Assembly: GCA_910574715.1 (NCBI GenBank)
Contig: CAJTCH010000007.1
Location: 1 to 64,000 of the forward strand
DNA: 64,000 nt
DNA from: Lachnospiraceae bacterium
Lineage (GTDB): Bacteria; Bacillota; Clostridia; Lachnospirales; Lachnospiraceae
Direction of reading: 5' to 3'
In this document: one piece after another, positions 1-8,704 of the stretch
Position numbering within the stretch: the first letter of the stretch is position 1
Layout of the letters: each line of letters starts with the position of its first letter
The notes under the pieces: model-generated
Databases searched by the model: none
Told to the model about the DNA's origin: nothing
The model's input: the letters and a program-made list of their open reading frames with translations, nothing else
Program-made: the position numbers and the translations under genes

Positions 1-120
1 TCATAGGATACCTTGTCGATGGAGACGGTAGAATCCTTATTCACTTTCCTTGTAATGCGGTTCAGGAAACATTCCTCCAGCCATTCCCTGGACGCAGGTG
101 TCCGTATGGAAGCGCGGGTC
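1..120 (-). pseudogene. DDE transposase/integrase fragment, C-terminal region
   Basis: On the minus strand this stretch reads open from its junction with the IS66 fragment at 120/121 to the window edge. It encodes a segment containing EECFLNRITRKVNKD and ending VSIDKVSY. This resembles the Mu-type C-terminal region of DDE integrase/transposase proteins of Firmicutes. Its upstream part is missing because IS66 sequence starts abruptly at 121. Family assignment rests on about 38 residues and is tentative. Confidence 0.45.
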
Positions 121-628
121 ATGCGACCGGGAGAAAGAACTTCCTTTTCCACGATACCGTGAATGGAGCGAGATCGAGCGCCATCATCTACAGCCTGGTA
201 GAAACGGCAAAAGCGAACAACCTAAACGTGTTCCAATACCTTTACACACTGTTGCTTTACATGCCGGACTATAGACAGGAGCCCGCAGGTGTGGAAGCAA
301 TGATGCCGTGGAACGACTTTATAAAGGAACGATGTTCCAAGGTGATGGACACGGAAACAGAAACACCGGAGAACCGGGGGCAGATACCGTTCTGATAGCT
401 GCCCCTTATTTGTGATGAAAAAATAATCACTGATAAAAAGCTATATTCGTTTATAGTTCCAGGATTCTATGGAGCCTTTCCAGTTTTGAACTTATAATTC
501 TTATATACTTCGGTTCATTAAGAACTTGATTATAAACAAATCTTGAATCACATCATTCACTTGTCAGTCAAAAAGATTATCCCACAGATTTTAGAATATG
601 TAAAACCGGTAGGTTATTCATCGCTTAC
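121..628 (+). mobile_element. IS66-family 3' end fragment (tnpC tail + terminal repeat)
   Basis: This is a near-identical partial copy of the right end of the complete IS66 at 6811-9661, in opposite orientation. It holds the last ~90 codons of the transposase tnpC (stop at 393-395), the noncoding tail, and the outer terminal repeat ending GCGATGAATAACC read inward from 628. It starts abruptly at 121 within the codons for ATGRKNF. It lacks tnpA, tnpB and the catalytic domain, so it is inert on its own. Confidence 0.9.
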
Positions 629-753
629 TTTGTTTCCGGGCTTGGGGAGGAAAGCGGCACGGGAGGGTTTGGGAGCACCGGGGAGTGATAAGGGAAAGTA
701 CAGAAAAAGGATGGAAAGCGGCACAACCCTTTCGGGAGGCGCCGCTTCTGCAA

Positions 754-1020
754 TCAGAACTGTTTTAAAATGTCGTGATGGCCCACGTCCACCAGGATAA
801 TCATTTTGTCGCCCTCATAGTACCAGATAATGCGGATGTCCATGTTGACGCTGCACTCGAAAAGGTCCGTGGTGCCCTGGATCCGTTTGGTGCGCAGCGA
901 CGGGTGGGAGGGGTTCTGCGCCAGGAGTTCCAGTTTGTTTTTTAGCTGTTTCTTTTCCTGGGCGGTGAGCCCCTTGAAATGCTTCTGGAACCGTGGCGTG
1001 AAGGTAAATTCGTATGCCAT
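754..1020 (-). CDS. RelE/ParE-superfamily toxin
   Basis: 88 residues beginning MAYEFTFTPRFQKHF, followed by a Lys-rich helix (residues 20-30) and a C-terminal beta core with IRIIWYYEGDKMIILVDVG. This is the layout of RelE/YafQ-type mRNA interferases, which cut mRNA on the ribosome. The ATG overlaps the antitoxin stop by one base (TGATG), so the two are translationally coupled. The C-terminal HHDILKQF resembles the catalytic tail of the family. The target is not known. An alternative is a ParE-type gyrase toxin, but the fold cannot separate them by eye. Confidence 0.8.
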   Translation of the reverse strand: MAYEFTFTPRFQKHFKGLTAQEKKQLKNKLELLAQNPSHPSLRTKRIQGTTDLFECSVNMDIRIIWYYEGDKMIILVDVGHHDILKQF

Positions 1021-1280
1021 CAGTCTGCCTCCAATTTATCAAACAGGGCGTCCACGCTGTCAAAGACGGGCTGTTCCCCGGAGGCCAGTTTCGCTTTTAC
1101 ACCGCTGATTTCCTCTTTCAGCTCATTCAGGTATTTTTTCGGATAGACGGCAACTGGCATGAGGCAGATGGAGCCGTCCTTTTCAAAGACATCCAGTTTG
1201 TCGCCTTCTGACAGGCCGAGTTTTACAATGATTTCCTTTGGGATTGTGATCTGTGCCTTTTGGCGGAGTTCCGCAAGCAT
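1020..1280 (-). CDS. AbrB/MazE-type antitoxin
   Basis: 86 residues. The N-terminus LRQKAQITIPKEIIVKLGLSEGDKLDVFEKDG is the swapped-hairpin AbrB/MazE DNA-binding fold; the acidic helical C-terminus (residues 55-86) should wrap the toxin. The ATG at 1280 is chosen because AGGAAAGGAG lies just upstream; the longer open frame to 1400 has no ribosome site. It is first in a two-gene operon with the RelE-like toxin and probably represses it. Pairing an AbrB-type antitoxin with a RelE-type toxin is less common than RelB-RelE. Confidence 0.82.
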   Translation of the reverse strand: MLAELRQKAQITIPKEIIVKLGLSEGDKLDVFEKDGSICLMPVAVYPKKYLNELKEEISGVKAKLASGEQPVFDSVDALFDKLEAD

Positions 1281-1546
1281 AATATCAGCTCCTTTCCTGT
1301 GCCCGTAGTCTTGGGGCATATGGGTATTGGTGTATGGTTTTAAAGTGAGAAATTCCAACTTTCTTACTTTTAGTATATCCACTTTGCCGGGAATATGCAA
1401 GAGGGCAGAAACGTTTACAAATAAAATGCGGTTAGGAATTTCGGATTAAAAAGTGCTGGGGAATGAGAACACTGCCAGGCAAGTACAATTCTTGGTTTTT
1501 CGCCGGTATATGGATTGGGTATATCCGGGAGATTGACGGATAGAAT

Positions 1547-1571
1547 AAAAAAGAGCGGCCGTGTGACCGCT
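1547..1571 (-). terminator. Rho-independent terminator after truncated HTH gene
   Basis: On the minus strand the stop of the HTH gene is followed at once by the hairpin AGCGG...CCGCT and a run of six T residues. This is a standard intrinsic terminator. Confidence 0.7.
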
Positions 1572-1767
1572 TTACCTTTTGGTATTCAATTCCTTCATAA
1601 TGCCGAGGATGTATTCAAATGACCGGGAATCCAACTGCCTTGCCTGTGCGATAAATTCCTTTAAGGCTTCCGGGTTGGCGTTCACTTCGTCAAAAAATTC
1701 CTGCGGCGTCACGCCCAGGTATTCGCAGATATAGAAAAAGGACGGCATGGAGGGAAGTGATTTTTTG
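1572..1767 (-). pseudogene. HTH (XRE-like) regulator, 5' end lost to IS66 fragment
   Basis: The frame encodes about 64 residues with FYICEYLGVTPQEFFDE, the last helices of an XRE-type HTH domain, then a C-terminal helical tail ending MKELNTKR. The recognition-helix part and start codon are missing. Sequence upstream of 1768 is the IS66 tnpC tail. The gene is therefore a truncated remnant and not a functional regulator. Confidence 0.75.
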
Positions 1768-2228
1768 GCGAGATCGAGCGCCATCATCTACAGCCTGGTA
1801 GAAACGGCAAAAGCGAACAACCTAAACGTGTTCCAATACCTTTACACACTGTTGCTTTACATGCCGGACTATAGACAGGAGCCCGCAGGTGTGGAAGCAA
1901 TGATGCCGTGGAACGACTTTATAAAGGAACGATGTTCCAAGGTGATGGACACGGAAACAGAAACACCGGAGAACCGGGGGCAGATACCGTTCTGATAGCT
2001 GCCCCTTATTTGTGATGAAAAAATAATCACTGATAAAAAGCTATATTCGTTTATAGTTCCAGGATTCTATGGAGCCTTTCCAGTTTTGAACTTATAATTC
2101 TTATATACTTCGGTTCATTAAGAACTTGATTATAAACAAATCTTGAATCACATCATTCACTTGTCAGTCAAAAAGATTATCCCACAGATTTTAGAATATG
2201 TAAAACCGGTAGGTTATTCATCGCTTAC
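1768..2228 (+). mobile_element. IS66-family 3' end fragment, second copy
   Basis: Repeats 168-628 essentially base for base: tnpC tail (stop 1993-1995), noncoding tail and terminal repeat to 2228. Its inner breakpoint (1768) differs from that of the first copy (121), so the two fragments arose by separate truncations. The outer flanks (TTTGTTTC after 628, CTTATGTT after 2228) also differ. Confidence 0.9.
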
Positions 2229-2364
2229 CTTATGTTTTGTTGAAGTTCGGTTAGGAGTTTAGTATAATAAAAACAGTCAGAAAGAACCGGCTGAGAAATG
2301 TTTTTAGAGAGCAGATATTTTGCAGGAGATATTCTGTACGGGCAAGAAAGGTGGTGAGCGCCCA

Positions 2365-3373
2365 TTGAAGGCAGATACGATTACAAAAGATTATATATCG
2401 GACACAAATGTGTTCGCAGATGTATTTAACTATTACATTTATGGTGGAGAGCAGGTAATTTCACCGGAGCAGTTGGAGGAACGGGACCCTACAGAGATTG
2501 CACTTCCATATGGTGCGGATGGGGCAGTGTTCCGGTTCAGAAATTCCGTGATGCGCAGAAGTTGTGTACAGTTATGACAGATGGGAAACTGGAATATGTC
2601 ATTTTTGGCACAGAGGCTCAGGCAAAAATTCACAATGCGATGACGGTCAGAAACAATCTATACGACGCACTGGAATATGCCGGACAGGTTACGGAAGCTG
2701 CAAAATCCCATCGTAAGGAGTTGAAGAAAGAAAAAGAGGAAAGATTGGAGAAGAAATTTCTAATGAAGAGAAGAAAAGCCTGACTTCTGATGAATTCCTG
2801 AGCGGTTTTTGGGATGATGACAGGCTGATACCTTCAGTGACCGTAACAATTTATTTCGGGTCGGATGAATGGACGGGACCGAGAAGTTTATTTGATATGA
2901 TGGAAGTGAAAGACCCGAGAATACTGGCATGCATGGACAACTATCATCTAAGGCTGATTGCACCGGCTCAGATGTCAGATGAAGAGATCATGAAATTTAG
3001 GTCTAGTCTTCGGGAGGTTCTTTTGTTTATTAAACACTCCAAAAATCCGGAGAATTTAAACTGGATACTTAAAGATAACGAACAGCGGTTTAGGGAAATG
3101 GAACGCAGAGCAGTAGATGTGATTGAGGTAATCACAAATACTGGATTAAAATATGAAGAAAGTGAGATGAAGATTGACGTGTGTGAAGCGATACAGAAAA
3201 TGAGAGAAGAATCAGAGAGACAAGGGGAACTCAATGGAGAATTAAAAAAAGCACAGGAAGATGCCAGAAACTTTTACAACTTAGGAGTTGATATAGAGAC
3301 TATAGCGAAAGGTGTAGGTTATGCTGTGGATGTTGTGAAAGGGTGGATAGGTTTATCGCCTGATATGCAGTAA
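2365..3373 (+). pseudogene. Rpn/YhgA-like PD-(D/E)XK nuclease, frameshifted
   Basis: Three frames together give one protein of about 335 residues. TTG 2365 follows GGTGGTGAGCG and starts LKADTITKDYISDTNVFADVFNYY, the typical N-terminus of Rpn family recombination-promoting nucleases. PYGADGAV then shifts frame near 2525, continues through CTVMTDGKLEYVIFG, and shifts again near 2757 into SDEFLSGFWDDDRL. The C-terminal part has a coiled segment and a short helix-turn end (IGLSPDMQ). Two frameshifts make it a pseudogene unless they are sequencing errors. Confidence 0.8.
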
Positions 3374-3410
3374 ATCTGCAAAAAGCAGTAACTCATGGAA
3401 AAATAATCCT

Positions 3411-3489
3411 TCGGTGTGCGACCGTGTCGAAGGTATAGCACACGGCTGTTAACCGTGGGGTTGTTGGTTCGAGCCCAACTCGGGGAGTT
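3411..3489 (+). other. tRNA(Asn)-like remnant, copy A
   Basis: A perfect anticodon arm CACGG-CTGTTAA-CCGTG carries anticodon GTT (Asn). It is followed by a perfect T arm GTTGG-TTCGAGC-CCAAC and a 3' acceptor-like strand TCGGGGA. No complementary 5' acceptor strand or normal D stem precedes it, and no CCA is encoded. It is best read as the 3' two-thirds of a tRNA gene joined to foreign sequence, not as a working tRNA. Confidence 0.6.
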
Positions 3490-3590
3490 TGAAAAAGCCC
3501 GTAAACATCAAGGTTTACGGTGATAAGGAAGTAATTTTAGATTAGGCGGTATAGCCCCGATTATAAGGGCTGTACCGTCCTTGCGATTTC

Positions 3591-3989
3591 CTATGCACCT
3601 TGCCGTTTCGGTTGCGTGGCAGAAAGGAAATTGATTTCACCTACAAAATTGAAAACAATATCTACTTTCTGTACCCGTTTCCCGTCTACCTTGTCTGGCG
3701 CATGGACTATGATTTTTTTGATAAATTCATTGACGATTGCGGGGGTGAGTTCCTTTATCCCCACATACTTGCGGATAATCGCGGCGAAGCTGTCAAAATC
3801 GCTCTTGCTCTGTTCGTAGGTATAGACTTCCTGCTGTTTGCCTTGACCTTTTCTTCCAGTTCCCGCTGTTCTGCTTCATACTCTGCGGACAGCTTCAAAA
3901 ACCTGTCATGGCTGATTGCGCCGCTTATGTCGTCCTCATAAATCCGCTTGAAAATACGGTCAAGTTCTACAATCCGTTTTTTAGCCTGT
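3591..3989 (-). pseudogene. Large serine recombinase, C-terminal fragment 1
   Basis: On the minus strand the frame contains RIVELDRIFKRIYEDDISGAISHDRFLKLSAEYEAEQRELEEKV, the long coiled-coil near the C-terminus of TnpX-type recombinases, closely matching the fragment at 6152-6810. A frameshift lies near 3825. The upstream part is replaced at 3990 by a group II intron tail, so the resolvase domain is absent. Confidence 0.8.
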
Positions 3990-4268
3990 CTGGCAAATAT
4001 GGGAAAATGGCTCAAACAGATTGACGAGTGGATGCGGAGACGAATCCGCATGGTATTTTGGAAACGCTGGAAAAGGGTGAAGACAAGATATCATAATCTG
4101 GAAAAGCTGGGAATCAGCCATTCAAACGCAGGGATACTGGCAAATTCAAGAAAAGGCTACTGGCGAATAGCCGGAAGCCCAATTCTAAATACCGCACTTT
4201 CTAACGAGCGATTGGAGAAGGACGGATTTCAATATTTCTTTTCTTACTACAAATCTGTTACAGCGTAA
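3990..4268 (+). pseudogene. Group II intron reverse transcriptase/maturase, C-terminal fragment
   Basis: The frame encodes DEWMRRRIRMVFWKRWK, then a helical stretch and RKGYWRIAGSPILNTALS, ending at TAA 4266-4268. These are hallmarks of the maturase X/D-domain end of group II intron proteins. Only the last ~90 residues remain. The RT catalytic core (YADD) is missing. It is directly followed by the expected intron 3' RNA domains. Confidence 0.85.
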
Positions 4269-4352
4269 ACTGAGGAACCGCCGTGTACCGGACGGTACGC
4301 ACGGTGGTGTGAGAGGTCGGTAGGTGAATTAACCACCTACCTCCTACTCGAT
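4269..4352 (+). ncRNA. Group II intron 3' end (domains V-VI)
   Basis: ACCGCCGTG...CACGGTGGT (4277-4308) forms a long hairpin with internal bulge and a GGAC apex, matching domain V in size and position. GGTAGGTG-AATTAA-CCACCTACC follows as a domain VI-like stem, and the sequence closes with CTACTCGAT, typical of an intron 3' end. It sits directly after the maturase stop. The 5' intron domains are absent, so it cannot splice. Confidence 0.75.
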
Positions 4353-4440
4353 TTTAAAACTGCCGATAGAAGTGTGTTGTTTGTTTACTGGCAGCGTGCG
4401 GTTAAATACGGTACTGCGCAGTCAAATATTCAGAACATGT

Positions 4441-5038
4441 TAAAATAATTCGCTGTTAGTTCCGATTACAATTCGCCGTTCAACAATTTAGAAGGATTTC
4501 ATTTTATTTATAATGCCGTACTTTCAAGAAGAGCTAATGTGGTAGATTCTCCTTACGCAAGTTCTGCTCGAAAATTAAGAAAATGTCAGACGAAAAAGAG
4601 CAGGTGGATAGATGTATAGAAGAATTAAAGGATAAATTAGATAAACAATATCCCTCATATATTGATTTTAAAAATAAATTTATTCAACTTAAGTATTCGA
4701 AACAAGGTACACCAGATAATATGAAAGTCAAATACATTATTAATAAGATGTATTGATATTTTACGAATGGAAAAGAAGAAATCTTTCCAGATAATGGTAG
4801 CATTGAACATATACTTCTTGAAAGTTCTGGAGAAAGGGCATTAAACATCGGAAATTTAATTTTGTTAGAAATTAAATTGAATAATAATGCAGGTCAAGCC
4901 ACTTACGCAGATAAGAGACAAAAGTATTATTTGGAATCTAATTATGATTGGGTTAAGAATTTTATTGATGAACATACATCTTGGACAGAAGAGGATGTTC
5001 TTGTAAGAGCAAAAAATATGACATATATATTATCATAA
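4441..5038 (+). pseudogene. GmrSD-like DUF262/DUF1524 restriction protein, C-terminal remnant
   Basis: An early frame reads NSPFNNLEGFHFIYNAVLSRR. It shifts near 4575 into MSDEKEQVDRCIEELKDKL and hits an in-frame TGA near 4754. The same frame then continues with SIEHILLESSGE and IGNLILLEIKLNN, ending YILS at 5038. The IEHIL...IGNL.LL..KLN pattern is the HNH-like DUF1524 domain of GmrSD-type modification-dependent restriction enzymes. The DUF262 half is gone. At least one frameshift and one stop make it a relic. Confidence 0.7.
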
Positions 5039-5091
5039 AATTCTTGAAAGGAATTAGAAAGAGGTTAAAAGGTGCGTTTAAAATTGAGTAT

Positions 5092-5166
5092 GCGAACGCG
5101 CTCGTTGGTAGGCAGGCTGCTATTAATCGTGGTAATGTTGGTTCAAGTCTAACTCAAGGAGTTAGG
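5092..5166 (+). other. tRNA-like remnant, copy B (degenerate)
   Basis: Related to copies A and C by GCGAACGCGCTCGTTGGTAG and by the T arm GTTGG-TTCAAGT-CTAAC. The anticodon region reads CTATTAA and its stem no longer pairs. It has no recombinase piece downstream. It is the most decayed of the three. Confidence 0.45.
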
Positions 5167-5358
5167 GAGAGCCAGTAGACATCAATGTTTGCAGATTTTT
5201 ACGTTATAGAGAGTGAGAAACAGAACTTAAAACAGGCATAATACTGTGAATCAGAATAGAGATAGAGAAAAATAGATTGAGAGAATTTAGAGGATATGAT
5301 AATATATTTGTAAAGAAAATAAAATATTGCTTTGATTGAGTTTATAAGTGAGGTGAGA

Positions 5359-5775
5359 GTGATTAATCAAGAGGAATCAAGAACTGTTACATTTACACTG
5401 GGAGATATGATATTTGAATATGATGAACGAAAGAATGAGTATAATATTGAGCATCATGGTATATCTTTTAAACAGGCTGCCCGAGTGTTTTTTGATTATG
5501 ATAGGATTGAACTGTATGATGAAGAGAATAGTGAAGTTGAAGATCGTTATGATACAATAGGGGATTTATCGGTGGGATACGCGAATATTTCTTCAGGAGG
5601 AACTGTAATCGGAAATATAGGTTCATTTATGGGAGAAATAAATGATATTATATTTGTTGTTTATACAGAGAGAGTGCAAATTGATGGGGATGAAGAAAAA
5701 ACAGATGTTACGAGATTAATATCTGCCAGATTTGCAACAAATTTTGAAAGGGGGCTGTATTATGGTAAATACTAA
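5359..5775 (+). CDS. BrnT-family toxin, extended form
   Basis: The core FEYDERKNEYNIEHHGISFKQAARVFFD is the BrnT signature (DxxKxxxNxxKHGVSFEEA), and the end TRLISARFATNFERGLYYG matches the BrnT C-terminus with its Arg-Ala-rich catalytic strand. The protein has roughly 25 extra residues around IGDLSVGYANISSGG between strands, unusual for a family of about 95 residues. GTG 5359 follows GAGGTGA closely; TTG 5332 or ATG 5407 are alternatives. BrnT toxins are RelE-fold RNases that block translation. The stop overlaps the next gene by 14 bases. Confidence 0.7.
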   Translation: MINQEESRTVTFTLGDMIFEYDERKNEYNIEHHGISFKQAARVFFDYDRIELYDEENSEVEDRYDTIGDLSVGYANISSGGTVIGNIGSFMGEINDIIFVVYTERVQIDGDEEKTDVTRLISARFATNFERGLYYGKY

Positions 5776-5956
5776 TGGAATGACGAAGGAAATGATTGAA
5801 TCTCTTGCTTTTTCGGAGGATGAAAAGGCTTCTCTTGCGGAGGCAAGAAAGAGACCAGTTGTTTTTGATGAAGATTGTCCAGAGACAACTCCAGAGAGGG
5901 CTCTGAAATTCAGGCGTGTTAATCCGCCGAGAAGTCGCATAGAAAAAGGGGCGTAA
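5762..5956 (+). CDS. Probable antitoxin partner of BrnT-like toxin
   Basis: 64 residues, starting inside the toxin gene at an ATG preceded by AAAGGGGGC. It is acidic in the middle (LAFSEDEKASLAEARKRPVVFDEDCPE). The ARK.PxxFDEDCPE motif is shared with small antitoxins found beside RelE-fold toxins in Firmicutes. It lacks a recognisable ribbon-helix-helix like classical BrnA, so DNA binding is uncertain. The role is inferred from overlap, size and motif. Confidence 0.6.
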   Translation: MVNTNGMTKEMIESLAFSEDEKASLAEARKRPVVFDEDCPETTPERALKFRRVNPPRSRIEKGA

Positions 5957-5970
5957 AAATTCATATTTCT

Positions 5971-6050
5971 TCGGTGTGCGAACGCCCCCGTTGGTAGAGC
6001 ACACGGCTGTTAACCGTGGGGTTGTTGGTCCGAGCCCAACTCGGGGAGTT
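5971..6050 (+). other. tRNA(Asn)-like remnant, copy C
   Basis: Anticodon arm CACGG-CTGTTAA-CCGTG at 6002-6018 with GTT at 6009-6011; T arm GTTGG-TCCGAGC-CCAAC at 6024-6040; acceptor-like TCGGGGA at 6041-6047. The D loop motif GTTGGTAGAGC is present but lacks a pairing 5' strand. The 5' sequence GTGTGCGAACGCC is shared with copy B. Confidence 0.6.
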
Positions 6051-6105
6051 TGAAAAGTCCTGTAAATATCAAGGTTTGTGGTGATAGGGAAGTAATTTTA
6101 GATTA

Positions 6106-6146
6106 GGCGGTATAGCCCCAATTACAAGGGCTGCACCGTCTTTTTG
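6106..6146 (-). terminator. Terminator downstream of recombinase fragment
   Basis: GGCGGTATAGCCCC pairs with GGGCTGCACCGTC. On the minus strand it follows the recombinase stop at 6152. The same hairpin, with compensating changes, occurs at 3545-3585 in the first repeat copy. Confidence 0.6.
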
Positions 6147-6151
6147 ATTTC

Positions 6152-6810
6152 CTATGCGCCTTGCCGTTTCGGTTGCGTGGCAGAAAGGAAATTGATTTCC
6201 CCTACAAAGTTGAAAACAATATCCACTTTCTGTACCCGTTTCCCGTCCACTTTTTCCGGCGCATGGACTATGATTTTCTTGATAAATTCATTGACGATTG
6301 CGGGGGTGAGTTCCTTTATCCCCACATACTTGCGGATAATCGCAGCGAAGCTGTCAAAATCACTTTTGTTCTGTTCGTAGGTATCGATTTCCTGTTGGTC
6401 TGCCTTGACCTTTTCTTCCAGTTCCCGCTGTTCCGCTTCATACTCTGCGGACAGCTTCAAAAATCTGCCATGGCTGATTGCGCCGCTTATGTCGTCCTCA
6501 TAAATCCGCTTGAAGATACGGTCAAGTTCCGCTATACGCTTCCTTGCCTGTCCGACTTCACGTTTCCTGCGCTTCATTTCCTTTTCCATTTCGGCAGAGC
6601 GTTGTGCGTACATCATTTCATGGAAAGCCATGATGTCATCAAAGAAAAGGGCAGTCACGTCAAATATCCTGCTCCATACGATTTGCTTCAACACTTCCTC
6701 GCGGATAAAATGAGCCGTACAGCTTCCCGTATTGCTCTTGTACTTTGCACAGCGGTAATGGTCTTGTGAACCGTTAAAACTTCTGCAAGTGGCGAAATGT
6801 AATTTACTCC
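6152..6810 (-). pseudogene. TnpX-type serine recombinase, C-terminal half
   Basis: On the minus strand the frame is open from the IS66 boundary at 6810 and begins SKLHFATCRSFNGS. It then has the second half of the zinc ribbon (YRCAKYKSNTGSCTAHFI), a long coiled coil (residues ~60-150) and the C-terminal segment VDGKRVQKVDIVFNFVG. The resolvase domain and first half of the zinc ribbon are missing because IS66 begins at 6811. It is in the same orientation as the recombinase N-terminal piece at 31575-31992 and may be the other end of that gene. Confidence 0.85.
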
Positions 6811-7043
6811 GTAAGCGATGAATAACCTACCGGTTTTACATATTCTAAAATCTGTGGGATAATCTTTTTGACTGACAAGTGAATGATGTGATTCAAGATT
6901 TGTTTATAATCAAGTTCTTAATGAACCGAAGTATATAAGAATTATAAGTTCAAAACTGGAAAGGCTCCATAGAATCCTGGAACTATAAACGAATATAGCT
7001 TTTTATCAGTGATTATTTTTTCATCACAAATAAGGGGCAGCTA

Positions 7044-8704
7044 TCAGAACGGTATCTGCCCCCGGTTCTCCGGTGTTTCTGTTTCCGTGTCCATCACCTT
7101 GGAACATCGTTCCTTTATAAAGTCGTTCCACGGCATCATTGCTTCCACACCTGCGGGCTCCTGTCTATAGTCCGGCATGTAAAGCAACAGTGTGTAAAGG
7201 TATTGGAACACGTTTAGGTTGTTCGCTTTTGCCGTTTCTACCAGGCTGTAGATGATGGCGCTCGATCTCGCTCCATTCACGGTATCGTGGAAAAGGAAGT
7301 TCTTTCTCCCGGTCGCATAGGATTTTGCGCATCGTTCCGCCCGGTTATTAGAGATCTCACATCTCCCATCCAGCAGGTAGTTGCCCAGAAGCTCCTTATG
7401 GTTAGCCGCATAGTTTACCGCTTTTTCCAACAGGCTTCCGCCCAGCGGCTCTACCGTTGCAAGCCAGGACCAGAAACTGTCCCAGACAGGGACTTCCAAT
7501 TCCAGGCGTTTGTTCTTACGTTCTTCCGGAAACATGGCTTTTAGTGTCCGTTCTATACGAAAAAGTTTGTTGCAATAGCAAAGTCCGATCTCTGCCGGAA
7601 TCCTCTTGTCCTCCTTTGCCTTTTCCGGGTCAGCCGCATCTTCCGGGATTTCTTCCGGTGAGTTGATGTCCAGCAGTTTTATTTTTTTTCGGCGGGCTGC
7701 CGGAACTGCTTCGAAAAAATACCTCCGGCAATGCGCAAGACAGCATACCAGGATCACATTCTCTACACTGTTGTATCCGGTATAGCCATCGCATTCCAGC
7801 AGTCCGCAGAACCCTTCCAGAAAGTTTTTCGCATAATTCCCTGCTCTCCCGGGCTGATAATCATAAAGGATGATGGGCGGGAGGCCATCATTTCCTGTGA
7901 GATAGATCCACATATATGAGGTAGAAGTCGCCGTCCGCCCCTCCTCATGGAGAACCTGACAGACAGTTTCATCCGCATGGAGGAGGTCACGCTTGACAAG
8001 ATATTCATGGAGCCGGTCATAAACAGGCTCAAAATATGTCAGCGCGCATTTGATACACCAGTTAGAAGTCGTTTCCCTGGCAAGCGGGGCTCCCATTTGG
8101 AGCCAGTCCATTTCCTGGCGGTAGAAGGGAACCGAATTCAGGAACTTCTGATACATTACAAAAGCAGCCATAGATGGTGAAGCCGGGCTGTACGCCAGCA
8201 AAGCAGTCGGTACCGGCGCTTTGACGATCGTGCCTGTATCTTCCTCACGGCAGACCGGACATGCAAGGACTTCACACATGTATTGGATCCGTTCTACCTT
8301 TGCGGGGGTGATCCGTAGTTCTTCTCGCACAAACTGCCACGCGATCGTCTCCATCACAGTATCACAATCCGGACAAAGCCTCTGGTCTTCCCGCAGCGCA
8401 CTTCCCTGACCGGCAGATTTTTATAGAGTTCTTCCCGTTTGGCTTTCGGTTTACGGCGGGCATGGCTGCGGACAGTGGATTTCCCCGCCTCCTCTTCATT
8501 CTCCGCCTCCTCCGGGACCCTGCCAGCGGCCCGTTCTCTGGAAGTACCGAAAAATTTCCTGCGGAATTCCTCAAGAGTTTCATTCAGGTTCGCAACCGTA
8601 GCGTTCAGTTCCTGAATGGTTTTTTGGAGTTCCTGGATCTGTGCGTCCTTTTCTTCAATTGTTTTATGCAGGAGTTCGATCAAATCGTCTTTATATTCCG
8701 CCAC
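7044..8704 (-). pseudogene. tnpC: IS66 transposase TnpC, frameshifted
   Basis: The N-terminal frame (ATG 8704) gives a coiled-coil MAEYKDDLIELLHKTIEEKD and a Lys/Arg-rich segment. It leaves frame near 8395, where VREVR is followed by missense residues and a stop at 8354-8356. The other frame resumes REDQRLCPDCDTVMETIAW and runs to 7044. The DDE catalytic region is intact: LLHADETVC, LECDGYTGYN and NNRAERCAK. The single-base shift separates the binding and catalytic domains, so the IS is probably inactive unless frameshifting occurs. Confidence 0.88.

Larger units (their letters stand above)
3409..3989. repeat. Direct repeat, copy 1 (tRNA-like + recombinase 3' end)
   Basis: About 580 bp highly similar to 5969-6555 in the same orientation. 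Each copy holds a tRNA(Asn)-like remnant, a spacer, a bidirectional hairpin (GGCGGTATAGCCCC) and the 3' end of a minus-strand serine recombinase. Copy 1 stops at 3989 where group II intron sequence begins. Confidence 0.85.
5969..6555. repeat. Direct repeat, copy 2 (tRNA-like + recombinase 3' end)
   Basis: Second copy of the module at 3409-3989. The two copies bracket the intron tail, the DUF1524 relic, tRNA-like B and the BrnT pair. This suggests two related elements ending at the same kind of site, or a duplication. Confidence 0.85.
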
